Assembly: GCA_950295325.1 (NCBI GenBank)
Contig: OX485806.1
Coordinates: 4,216,001 to 4,280,000 of the forward strand
Source: Polytrichum commune
Taxonomy: Eukaryota > Streptophyta > Polytrichopsida > Polytrichales > Polytrichaceae
Direction: 5' to 3'
DNA length: 64,000 nucleotides
Every line of letters starts with the position of its first letter. The stretch's first letter is position 1. Below, one piece after another: positions 11,501 to 21,840 of the stretch. A program made the translations under genes and the position numbers. The notes under the pieces are model-generated. The model was given only the letters and a program-made list of their open reading frames with translations. It was not told the DNA's origin and did not search any database.

Positions 11501-12920
11501 TCCCGCTGATGCCTACCACGAAGATCTGGCCCATTCCCTTCCCATCGATCACACATGGGCCGTCAGTGCACGCACCCATGATTGTGATCTTCACGGTCAC
11601 CTCCGGAAGCGGCAACGAGTCTGCACACCAAACTCACCAACACTAAGAATTAGATACCCTCGTTGTGCCAAATTGATCTTTCCATCGATTCATATACAGT
11701 TTGCATAGCTTCAGCAAATATTTGAGAAAATTATATACTACCTGAAACATCGATGTCGTGTTGGATGACAATCTGGGGCTCCATGTCGAGGATGGCCTGT
11801 ACCAGGCAAAGCGCATCCGAGCACTCCGCTGGCCTCGGCCATATCGTCGTAGCTGGAGCATCTGCAAATCCAAAAGAGGTCATACATCAACCTTCACATG
11901 TGATCGTCGTAACCTTCAGAATTGATGAGCTTCAACATAACATCGATCAGATTACCATGTCACCCTATAAGCATGACCAGCGACTTATTCGTTTACGAGG
12001 ATTAATCCATGGAAAAGGCAAGTTACAGCAATGTCAGGATATGACTACGGATTCACCAGTGCTGAAAAACTCCGGTTTAACTGCCTCGCCTTCCTGGTGC
12101 AAAGTGACATGGCAGCCGGCTGTGTGTGACAGCACGGGATAGAACACATGGTTGTAGTGCTTCGAGATGGGCTTCACCAATGCCAGCTCCTTCGAATGGT
12201 GATGATGGCTTTCGATTTCTTTGTAGTCCTGCAGACCAAGCTCAAACACAAGTGATTACGCAGCTGTAAAGGTGATGAAATCATGTCAAATCATAATATC
12301 TTCTTCCCCAACTGCACTAAGTAATCATTTAATCACCCTTGAAACCCATATCTCAAGATATATACGATAATCTGCATAGAGTTTAGAAAAAAAAATTCAA
12401 CGGTCATGCAAAGAGAGAAACCACCTACACAGGTATAGCTGATTCAAAGCTTCCTCTCACCTTATGGTTGTGAGCAGAATTACTTGGCACAGCTTCACGG
12501 TGCAATATGTTAGCGTTGTCCTTCACCGAGTCATGCGGATTCAGCCACGATGCCTCTTGCGGGACAGCTGCACAGGTTTATCAATGTGGAAGATATTTCA
12601 GTGAATTGCGCAAACAGTTCATGGCACTAATTAAGAAGCGAGGTTGCGTCGAAGGGAATGTGTAATATCAAATTGCAGGTCATCAATTCGGCACTGAAGA
12701 ATGCATTCCACACTGGTATTTTGTGCTGAATCAATCAAGGCAAGGTTAGAACATCGACAACTGTTTGTAGTGACAGAAATTCACGCTGTGCCATCGGGAT
12801 AGCAAGCAAGTTGACATTATTGGAAGTGAGATTTTGTGCACCTTGAGCAAGCAGAAGGGTGAAGAGTATCCCAAGTGCTGCTGTCTGTCTGCTGCCTGCG
12901 GCAGCTCGTAGAGGCCCCAT
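6590..12920 (-). CDS. Chimeric secreted wall protein: signal peptide, Pmp-like beta-helix, Ser-Pro4 extensin stalk, root-cap/vWD-like domain (18 exons, 1046 aa)
   Basis: Exons (minus strand): 12920-12842, 12567-12461, 12228-12057, 11861-11742, 11620-11364, 11181-11107, 10970-10728, 10563-10474, 10353-10252, 10125-10063, 9895-9827, 9652-9610, 9478-8406, 8146-8036, 7637-7479, 7348-7294, 7128-6971, 6754-6590; 3141 nt with every phase consistent. Residues 1-26 are a signal peptide (LGILFTLLLAQ). Residues about 120-460 have repeated GGA[VI] and FxxN motifs of a right-handed beta-helix. Residues about 495-710 are tandem SPPPP, the motif hydroxylated and arabinosylated in extensins. Residues about 781-990 match the plant root-cap/LEA-related family, with GDPHFFG, RFDFHGK, CVISD, HGILGQTY and LAADCKFAEF. 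The product is probably an extracellular-matrix protein. Intron 6 uses a GC donor (ATG|GCAAGT). Exon 17's start was chosen because it restores the GILGQTY motif. Exon edges are inferred, not shown by transcripts. Confidence 0.82.
6868..6889. repeat. Short telomere-like CCTAA run inside intron 17
   Basis: The intron between exons 17 and 18 of the chimeric gene carries AACCCTAACCTAACCTAACC, close to the plant telomere unit (CCCTAAA) but with CCTAA spacing. With about three units it is too short to be a telomere tract. It could be a chance run or an intronic telo-box-like element. Confidence 0.6.
8771..9416 (-). repeat. 15-bp coding minisatellite encoding Ser-Pro4 repeats
   Basis: On the plus strand this reads as GGTGGAGGAGGTGAA-like units (15 bp). 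On the coding minus strand it gives about 27 almost uninterrupted SPPPP units, then a degenerate His-containing stretch and a second short SPPPP block. No stop interrupts the run, so purifying selection on the frame is likely. Long Gly/Val/Glu-rich open frames on the opposite strand and in other frames come from the 15-bp periodicity and are not genes. Such arrays are prone to length variation between individuals. Confidence 0.9.
10063..11861 (-). other. Beta-helix portion of the chimeric gene (exons 4-10)
   Basis: Seven small exons encode a repeating pattern. FxxN occurs as FYNN, FEKN, FWSN, FVNN and FVNN; GGA[VI] occurs as GGAVMV, GGAVYV and GGAILL, with SGGDVEL as a variant. The spacing of about 30-45 residues between FxxN motifs fits coils of a right-handed beta-helix, and the GGA[ILV]/FxxN pairing is the known signature of chlamydial polymorphic membrane protein repeats, also found in some algal and plant proteins. 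The region ahead (exons 2-3, residues 28-119) has a four-His run and no recognised fold. Exons 9-12 (residues 382-474) carry further coils and a Cys-rich turn (CGGRRCDFC). Confidence 0.7.
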
Positions 12921-15580
12921 CCTCTTGTGATGGAAGGCCTGCAGCTCCTCAATTCTTCCCCCTTTTCGCAGCTACATAATAATTTTGACAATTTCCCCAC
13001 CAATCCTTACTAACTCCCCCCCTACCTCGCAAAATGAGAGAATGAAATTTCCAGCTCGATCAGCTGCTGAATGAATTATGAACCAGGTGCTCGACACGCA
13101 GTGCTCGATCAAGCGTCACGAGCAGATTATCAGTTGCAAAAGTTAAAAACTCATCAAGTATGAAAATCTGACCAGGACAGCCTACCCCCCAGAGTTGAGC
13201 TTGGGACCCCTCATTTCATCCCACCATATTTGTGGGTAACTTCAATGGGAACTATGCCCAACAGATCTATGCAAAATCCACTCTGAACAATCAAATCAAC
13301 ACCCATAGCTAAAGTCTTCGGCTACCATCCTGGATTATTCCAAACTTGCTAATTGGTCAACAACCTTGCTCAATCATGTAGTCGCTATAGAATATACACA
13401 CTGCAACTAATTAAACTGAAATTGATGTGCTTCCATGGAGGCTTCACCATGGTGGATCAGCATTGCCGAGAAGCACTGTCTAATTGAGGTGCAAAACTTC
13501 AGGAGCCTATCGAAAGGGGAAGGAGTGAGTTTCTCTAAACTAAGTTGAGAGAGTTGAGAATGGGAGACAATTAAAGCTTATGAGGGGCTAAGGAGGGGTA
13601 AGCAATTGAGGCGGAGGAGCTTTTAACTAACGGCGGACGTTGTGTGCAGCCTGGAGGTAGCGGTTGCCAGTAACTGTCCGTGGAGCCACAACCAACCCCA
13701 GCCCCTCCTCGTCCCCCCCTAACCAGAATTCAGGAACTAACCACATGTTTACCTGACTACCCCATCCTTGTATACAGGCACTTCAATCACTGCTTCTCAT
13801 ATAATTCATCCACTCCACACAGACAGACCCAACATGACATTCATAAATTCCATCATCCAGCACATCTTGGATGTCTGCTTCTGCTTCCATAGGCTCATCA
13901 TCCCATGTGAGTGTCATCTCTATACCTTATGGCAATGACAAGATCATCATTTGACACTCCCCAGGTCTACATTGTAGTGGCCACTATTGCAATGAATCCA
14001 TGACTTGGCTACATTTCAATTCCTTTGCCCTCCTCATCCTTACCATCCTCTTGATGAGATTCTGCGCAATCAACTTCTGGACTCTTTCAATGCAGATGCA
14101 CACCTTGCAACTGGTACAAATCCAGAGCAGCAACAGATGCATTCAAAGCATCAACTCAGTGCCAGATTCTAGTGTACTTCCGGTGGACTTGCATGTTTGA
14201 GGCAAGCTGACGAGGATGATGATTCTGGAATTATGACACATTGTCCAGACTTCAACCTTAAAAGAAGCTCGTGCTGCTGCTTCAATTTGAAGCCTTTCAA
14301 GCTCCCATAAATGTAAAACAAAATGTTTGAATTAACATGTGCTGGAAAACCTGGATGTGTGTTGGGGTGAATGGATGAAAGTGTGTTACAACCGCAGCAG
14401 GGGTACTACCTCATCAGCATTAACCGCCGCCCTGTTGCCCATACTTTCCAGCCTTAACATATAATTCATCCTGCAACTCCTTGAATGAACAAGTGTTCAT
14501 CACTGGACTCCAGCCGTTCATCCCAAGCCTACAAAAGTTTGATTCTGGTTAAATGCTGGCTTTGGTTCCATTTCTTTGTCTCAAACGTAGATTCATCATA
14601 AGTCACTTATCACTCATTCTCATACCCGGCGAAGTTCAATGGGAGCCATCTTGCCAATTCGGGCAAACCAACCCATATACTTGTTCTTTGTTGGATGCCT
14701 AAACCCTTGCCTCCAAAGAACCAGTGTACGGGTGGGTTCGTCCCAGCCCATCTTGCGGATGTGGCAGCGGCCTAAGATTCACTACAAGGAAGCCAATTGT
14801 TCTCATTGAGATGAACGAATATGATAGCATGGCTTCACCAATGTATGTGGGTGACATTTGGTTTGTTTTTCATGTTCTCCAACCTCTACCGATTAGATTA
14901 ACACAACAAAACTCATGTTGCATTAGCAAATCTACGATGAAACATTTGCAAAAACCGTATTGAAATCAGACGTCCCTTGATTTAGTTATGGTTATTGGAA
15001 GTGCATATTTGTTGATTTCCTAATTGGATACATAAGTGCCCCCAGTGGTGTTCACTATTGAGTGTAGAGTATTTGTTAATATTTGAAGACGTACTCGAAT
15101 TCTCTTTTATTTAACATGTGTCTTTATGATGTATTGATCTTTGATCCTCACCAAACCACATACCAATCAAATATAAGGTCCGATTAAGAAAATGGTTGGG
15201 GGCCGGGTACTTCAATTTCGTCAAGATGTGGCTTTGGTTTTTCTTTTCCATTTGCTAAATCTCTTTATTACAAACTTCCATTGAAAGAGTGGTATACAGG
15301 ACAATTACTATTGCACCTAGTGGTGTATAATGTGTTATATATATAGAGATGTAGATGTAATTTCCATATTAACAATCTACTTTTTGATATGTATAATATG
15401 GCACAAGAACTCAGTAGTGTATTTATCACAACATTATTATGAATGAATGATGTAACATCAACATTTTCTTATTCTGAAGTAGAAATTTAGCCTCTAGAGA
15501 CTTCACATTTGTGATGTGCGGCATGGGCAAATGGTACTAGAATCAATGATTTAAGTTTTGATAGGGGACTCAACCACAAT
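12921..15580. other. Upstream region of the chimeric gene; no further gene seen
   Basis: This should hold the promoter and 5'UTR of the minus-strand gene starting at 12920. No unambiguous TATA box or transcription start could be fixed by eye. An upstream ATG at 13003 opens a different frame overlapping the start, so it would act as an upstream ORF if transcription begins beyond it. Open frames at 13680-13892, 14000-14200 and 14724-14963 lack domains and are probably chance. Confidence 0.4.
14915..15195 (+). repeat. Dispersed repeat, copy 1
   Basis: About 280 bp shares colinear blocks with 60215-60480: TTGCATTAGCAAAT, GTTATGGTTAT, TTTGTTGATTTC, TGTGCCTTTATG-like, TGATCCTCACC and CAATCAAATATA. 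Identity looks like 70-75% with several indels, so this is an old repeat. No terminal structure or coding potential was found, so the class is unknown. Confidence 0.6.
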
Positions 15581-16866
15581 CATCTATGAGGGCCATTTTA
15601 CACACATGACCAAGAGCCACGACGAAAAATGATTTAGAATCTTTGGTGGTCACAGGCCCATCATGGCCCTTGGTCCGGAGCTATGACCAAGAGAATACTG
15701 ACATCGGTTTTAAACACCTTGGTCATATGTAACACAATGTAAAGCAAACTTGGACACAATGAAAAGGTGGACATCTTTCTAATGACCATGATCTTAAATG
15801 AGTGTCTTTGATTGACATAAAATGCAATACCTCAATTTCCAAGGCTTTGGGTTGTTATTAAATGTAATTTTCATTATATACCCCGCTCCCCCACCCCTTG
15901 GTTAATTTTTTCAATTTAGTTTGAAATTATGGCAAGGTTTCTTCCCCAAAGGTCGCCCTCCTTTTATGTTGAGACCACCTAATTGGATCCCTTGCCGCAA
16001 AATCCGGATGACCACCAAAAATTATTCACTTCATGTTATGTAGGATTTCAAGTCACTTTCTTTCTTGTCCACATAACAAAGGGTGTGGGTTCTATGGGCG
16101 TGGGGTCTAGAGCGACATATTCAGGCATCAAATAACACAATTCCATCATGTTAGGTCGGGTTAGCTTGAATGGCGACTGTCTAAGCAAGCCAAAAGCTAG
16201 GTTATGTTTCTTCCCTCTAACTCTGCATAGTTGGGATAACGAAATGGATTTAACTCCAAAATGTAAGTTCATAATGCTTGTATCCCTTAATTTTCAAGTT
16301 CAAATTAAGCACGATACATATAAAATGATGCCGTTGGACACACTAGTTGATAAACAACAAATCATGCAATTTTTTTGTTGCTACAAAAGATGCATATAAT
16401 ATGTTAGGTTAAGATACTTATGCCGAGATAATGCTTGTATAACCCCAACGCAGCATGTAAAGGTGGGGTAGGGATTCTCCTTGTCAACAAATATGCGAGG
16501 CTAGTCACCGCTTGTATTCTGTTTCAAGTGCTAATAATTGAGCACATTATGTGAAATACTGCCATCGCTGGACACACTGGTTAGTATACATGAAACAGGT
16601 CGATCTCACAATTTTCCTGCAACTGCAGTAAGTGCATAGTAATATCAATTCTTGTTAAGGATTATGCCCATTTGATCATGGGTTGTAATCCTTTGCAGGC
16701 TCTAATAATTGAGCATATTGTATGAAGCCGATTTGATGGTGCTGGAAGCACTGGTAAGTCCGGTTTGGCCTTCCGTTCTAAAAATATATTAAAAAAACAA
16801 ACAAACAAACAAACAAACAACTTGGTAGGTATCATACAAATTTTGCAAATTTCCTGCAACTGTAGT

Positions 16867-16867
<1 letters not shown>

Positions 16868-16914
<47 letters not shown>
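16868..16914. repeat. (AT)n microsatellite
   Basis: An uninterrupted run of AT dinucleotides of about 46 bp. It is simple sequence, often length-variable, with no gene nearby. Confidence 0.97.
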
Positions 16915-16917
<3 letters not shown>

Positions 16918-17017
16918 TTTGGATTATGGGCAGCTAATCCTAGTTGCAGTTGAAGATTGTAAAGTTCTATTGTGCCACCTGCTACTTACATTTTAGGGTA
17001 ATCGTGTCCACGAATTA

Positions 17018-17547
17018 GGGCCACTTTACACTTAGAGGCCGGGCCAATTCGTTGTGTAAGACGCTTGAAATCATCACTTGTGATTGGCCAAAAGGTTGAA
17101 ATTGGCCCCAACTCCTTTACACCTAGAGGCCGGGCCGATTTGGTGGTATGAATTTTTTAATCAAAAATTGCATGGTATGACACGGCCCGAGCTCATTGAA
17201 TTGGGTGCACCAAAAATGGAGGGCCAATTCTTGACCTTGGGACTAATGTCACATTTCAATAAAAATAAAATAAAATAAAATATGTTTTTTTTCAACGAAC
17301 TATATCCATTGGATTATGTGGAAATATGAACGGCTCTGTGCTAGATTATGCTAGATCTATTGTATTATGCTAGATTTATTGAATGGGCTTAGCTTCTTGG
17401 CCCTAAGGCCTTTACATATGGGAAAATTGGCCCCCATAATCTTATTATAATGTGTAGTTGAGGTTGGCCTCAAATCCAAAAGAGGCTAAAATTTCATGCA
17501 ATCGGCGTGAAGGGGAATTGGCCCGGCCTCTAGGTGAAAAGCAACCC
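17018..17547. mobile_element. Tourist/PIF-Harbinger-like MITE, family E (530 bp)
   Basis: It starts GGGCCACTTTACACTTAGAG and ends with the inverted CTCTAGGTGAAAAGCAACCC, flanked by TTA on both sides (17015-17017 and 17548-17550). A 3-bp TTA duplication plus GGGCC-type ends is the hallmark of Tourist-like elements mobilised by PIF/Harbinger transposases. The phrase ACACCTAGAGGCCGGGCC recurs internally near 17120, like a subterminal repeat. There is no transposase gene inside, so it is non-autonomous. Confidence 0.8.
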
Positions 17548-17605
17548 TTAGAGAAGATCTTCACAGAGAGCGGCAACAAACTGCTGACATGATTAGCTTA
17601 ACTCA

Positions 17606-18742
17606 GGGCCGGTTTACACTATGGACCATGAAGTTCGACCAGGGCGCTGCAAGGCAGCTGATTGGCTGTTGAAGTTCTCCCGGAACAACTTTGATTTACA
17701 CTAAGGAAAAAATGGCAGAAGGACCATGGAGGTCGAGGTCCCAAAAACATAATTTTTAAAGCCTAATAAATGCACTGACATGGTCCAACAAGTTTTGCAG
17801 CGAGAGAGGCAAGAGAGGTGGTTTGGAAGGAAAAGGCAAGGGCCATGTCAAAGAAATACAATTTCAATCATTTTTAATGAATCTACCTTTCATATGCCTT
17901 AATTATACCATAGTCCATGAGACATACCAGCACTACCTTGCCCTACCCCTTAAACCGGCTCACACGTGTTTCACCAAACAACGTGGGACATCTAGAACTC
18001 AAGAATTCAAGTGCAGATTCGTTTTTTTGTCTACCAAATGCAATATTTGGAATTTTGGGTGTGTAATATACCGTTGGAAAGGTCTTGAAAATACCTTTCC
18101 AACGGTATATTACACACCCAAAAATTTTAAAAATTTGAATTTGAAAAACAAAAAAGAAAAGTCTGTAGTGGTTTAATGACTGTAGATCAGGGTAGTCAAA
18201 AGAAGTGCAATGGGAAATCTTCTAACACTAATTATCAAAGAATTGAAAATTAGTGTTGAGCAAGGTAGGGTGGTAACAACATTAAATATAATCAAACACT
18301 AAATATTTTATTTAGTGTAGTGACAACACAAGGTACATGTCACATGTAAATTAAATTGAGCATGTACAAATTAAATTTCTCATTTTTCTTTTGTAAAAAT
18401 TGTTGTGAGAAGATTTGCAAGCCACATCTTCGACACATTTAACAAGAAGTGAAGACAAGTGATGCCCAAGAGAAGACAAGGAATGATCAAACTTAATTTT
18501 TTTCAAAATTGCCCTTTTTGGGCATGTATTAAAAACATCAGCACCTTCACTTCTTGGTGCATGGTCATTCTTCTTGGTCCACATTCGGTTTACACCTAGT
18601 GAGGGGTCCAAGGCTCTCAAAACTATTTTTTTATGAAGTCGGACCATGGAAGTCGGACCATGAACTCGGACCATTGACAAAGGCCATCTTCCATGGTCCG
18701 ACTTCATGGTCCGACTTCATGGTCCATAGTGTAAACCGGCCC
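17606..18742. mobile_element. Tourist-like MITE, family A, copy 1 (1137 bp)
   Basis: The ends are inverted copies of GGGCCGGTTTACACTATGGA, flanked by TCA at 17603-17605 and 18743-18745. The right end carries several ATGGTCCGACTTC subterminal repeats. It holds a near-perfect hairpin at 18053-18123 and a TAGTGT-type palindrome near 18293-18325. It is homologous, in opposite orientation, to 20375-21840 and partly to 38282-39093. Open frames inside are short and have no domain; the element is non-autonomous. Confidence 0.85.
18053..18123. repeat. Perfect 31-bp inverted repeat (hairpin) inside MITE A1
   Basis: The arms at 18053-18083 and 18093-18123 are exact inverse complements around a 9-bp loop; the arm core is AATATACCGTTGGAAAGGT. 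The same core with degenerate outer arms is kept at about 21236-21300 in MITE A2. A transcript would fold into a long stem, like a small-RNA precursor, but expression is unknown. Confidence 0.9.
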
Positions 18743-18941
18743 TCAAAGATGATTCCGAACTAGACCTGCACTTGTTGTTGATTTGCATTGTGCACCGGCA
18801 AACCAATTTGGCTATTGTGGTGAGTCTGGTGACCTGCATTTAGGTTTAGCTGGCTCCTCGATTCCATTTTTATATGTCACCGACTCACCGCTATTAGTTG
18901 TTTCAAAAATCTAGACTAGAATGATTCAGCCTGAATCACAA

Positions 18942-19444
18942 GGGCCACTTCACACACGATACTGAGAGCCCGTGACCATTACACTTCAAGCACTCTCATT
19001 GGTGCAAAAGGCGGAGCCCGTCCAAGTTCACTACTTCACACTACGCTTGAGGGACCAACGGAGTATGTGAATGCAAGACGGATGTAAAGTCTACATGGAT
19101 TCCTACATGGCATTGAATGGATCATGTCTCATGGTCATTTGGATTATTTTCAAAAACCACCTCTTGGAGGTAGGCCTAACACAAAACCAGGAGACCATGG
19201 CACTCTGAATGCTCACAACCGTTGAGTTATTCTATTTTATCATGTGTGAGGACTTGCATGAATAGAAAATTCAGTGACGTAGCATTTGGTTGAGAGCCCG
19301 GTCACATATGACTTCACACTACACTTAAGGGTCCGTGACCACACTAAATGGTTTTGGAGGTGTGTTGGGAGGGCCTTTGGACACTTTCTTTTGGGCTCTC
19401 ATAATTTCATGGTCACGGCTCTTGGCTCGTGTGTGAAGTGGCCC
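18942..19444. mobile_element. Tourist-like MITE, family C, copy 1 (503 bp)
   Basis: The ends are inverted copies of GGGCCACTTCACACACGA. The flanks are CAA and TAA, so the 3-bp duplication is imperfect here. The element is the same length as the copy at 35867-36369, in opposite orientation, and aligns with it end to end (shared CTTCAAGCACTCTCATTGG-type blocks). It has no coding content. Confidence 0.85.
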
Positions 19445-19481
19445 TAAAATACATGTGAACTCTATCATTTCAGACTACATT

Positions 19482-20370
19482 ACACTAAATATGATATTTA
19501 GTGTCACCAATTCTGATTGTCTTGCTCAATACTAATTGTAAACCGCAGTGTAATGTCACCAACACTAAATGTTAACCCAACATTATTTGTTGTTCCTTGT
19601 AAATTTCTTGGGGGATTATAGATTTATAGTTTTGCAATTACTGTCACTTACCAAGCGATTTTCATCCAAATTTCAATCATCCATGACAATATGTCATCAC
19701 AAGTTGCTGACAAGAGAAGGTAGAGTTTGGCCAATGGATGAATTCATCCATCACCCATGACAATATTTGTCTACTTAGGGGCGGTTTACACTATGGACCA
19801 AGAGCCATGACCATGAAATTCTAAAATTTGTGATTGGAGAGTAAAGTGCTCTTGGTCCCATTTGGCTTTACACTACCTTGAAAAAAGGAGAATGACCACT
19901 AACTTTGAGGTCCCCAAAAACTACTAAAATCTGCCATTTGGATAATGTGCCATGGTCCAACGGGTTTTCCGTTGAGGCGAGGCAAAATGCTCGACTCAAC
20001 GGAAATCAAGGGAGCCATAAGGCTGAAAATCAGCCATTGGCCGAATTTTTTTTTTAATATTTTTTTTTCCCGATTTTTTTTGACATTACTGTAGATCGTT
20101 GGGATAGAAATTTAAAAAATCAGCCCAAAGTTGTTCCGGTCCAAATCCACTTTACACTACAAGAGTGACCAAGCCACTCAAAAATCCATTTTTGATTTTT
20201 CATGGTCACAGCTCTTGGCCAAGAGCTGTGACCATGAAAATGATTTAATTTTCTTGGTCATGGCTCTTGGTCCATAGTGTAAACCGCCCCTTAATCATAA
20301 CAAGTGTCATCCAAAAAGTTACCACAATGACATAAAATACCATATGGCACTAAATATCATATTTAGTGTA
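19482..20370. mobile_element. Repeat family F, copy 1, with MITE B inserted
   Basis: It begins TACACTAAATATGATATTTA and ends with the inverse CACTAAATATCATATTTAGT; each end is itself nearly palindromic (AACACTAAATnnATTTAGTG type). MITE B (19778-20291) sits inside and splits it; without B it would be about 375 bp. A second copy of the left two thirds lies at 59450-59727. Superfamily is uncertain because no clear target duplication could be separated from the palindromic ends. Confidence 0.6.
19778..20291. mobile_element. Tourist-like MITE, family B (514 bp), nested in repeat F
   Basis: The ends are inverted copies of GGGGCGGTTTACACTATGGA, extending through CCAAGAGCCATGACCA. A TTA duplication flanks it (19775-19777 and 20292-20294). 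It has no coding content. The terminus is related to that of family A, so one transposase could have moved both. Confidence 0.88.
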
Positions 20371-20374
20371 GTTA

Positions 20375-21840
20375 GGGCCGGTTTACACTATGGACCATGA
20401 AGTCGGACCATGGAAGAGGGTCTTTTTCAATGGTCCGACTTCATGGTCCAACTTCCATGGTCTGACTTCTTTAAAAATATGTTTTGAAAGCCTTGGGCCC
20501 CTCACTAGGTGTAAACCGAATGTGGACCAAGAAGAATGACCATGCACCCAAAAGTGAATGTGCTGATTTTTTTTCATACATGCCTAAAAAGGGCAATTTT
20601 GAAAAACAAAATTCAAGTTTGACCATCTCTTGTCTTCTCTTGGGCATCACTTGTCTTCACTTCTTGTTAAATGTGTCGAAGATGTGGCTTGCAAGCCTTC
20701 TCACAACAATTTTTACAAAAAAAATGAGCGATTTAATTTGTACATGTTCAATGTTATTCACATGTGACATATACCTTATGTTGTCACTACACTAAATAGG
20801 ATATATAGTGCTTGTTTAAATTTAATGTTGTTACCACTGTACCTTGTTCAACACTAATTTTCAATTCTTTGATAATTAGTGTTAGAAGATTTGCTAGAAG
20901 ATATGTTGGAATTCTCCTTTTATCATTGTTTTTTTTTGTCATATCCTTACTAAAACTAAATTCAAACATGTAGCTTCCACATTTTACCATAGTTGACATT
21001 TAGTGTTTGATTTACATTTAATGTTACTTGCTTCCATAGGGTTATTGAAATTTAGTGTATGCATTCATATTTAGTGTATCAAACACTAAACATCCTATTT
21101 AGTGTAGTGAAAAACTATGCAAAAATGAACCGCAATCGTTTTCCCATTGCGGTTCTTTTGACCACCCTGATCCACAATCGCTAACCAACTACAGATTTTT
21201 CTTTTTTGTTTTGCAACTTTAATTTTAAACTTTTGGGGAGTGTAATATACCGTTGGAAAGGTATTTTCAAGACCTTTCCAACGGTATATTACAAGCTCCC
21301 AAATTCCAAATATTTTAGTTGGTAGACCAAAAACAAAATCTGCTCTCAAAATCTTGAGTTCTAGATGTCCCACATTGTTTGATGACACATGTGGGAGCAA
21401 GTTTAAGAGGTAGGGCATGGAAGACTTAGTATGTCTCATGGGATATGATTTAAGCACATAGGGGTGGACTTGCTTCTTAGGATTTATTACATCATATAGA
21501 TGTTGGAAAGTGTGCCTCTGAGTCTTATGTAGTGGAAAGAGTTTTATTTTTAAAGACCCAAAAAATTCATCAAAAAAGTATTATAACGGCATTTCTCTGA
21601 CATGGGCCCCTGCCTTTTCCTACCATACCTCTCTTGCCTCTCACACTGCAAAACCCGTTAGACCATGTCAGTGCATTTATTAAGCCTTGAAAATCGTATT
21701 TTGGGGACCTCGACCTCCATGGTCCCTCTGCCATTTTTTCCTTAGTGTTAACCGAAGTGGTCCCGGGACAAGTTTAGCATCCAATCAACACTCTTACAAC
21801 ACCTTGGTCTGACTTCGTGGTCCATATTGTAAACTGGCCC
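20375..21840. mobile_element. Tourist-like MITE, family A, copy 2 (1466 bp), inverted relative to copy 1
   Basis: The ends are GGGCCGGTTTACACTATGGA and its diverged inverse, flanked by TTA (20372-20374 and 21841-21843). It is longer than copy 1 partly because of about 330 bp with TAGTGT-type palindromic ends (about 20790-21112). It shares with copy 1 the hairpin (21236-21300) and blocks such as TGTGTCGAAGATGTGGCTTG. Confidence 0.85.

Noticed and set aside
18351-18707. 118-codon minus-strand frame and similar frames at 20383-20795 and 21095-21457
   Set aside because: They lie inside MITE A copies and overlap subterminal repeats; they are not conserved as protein between copies.
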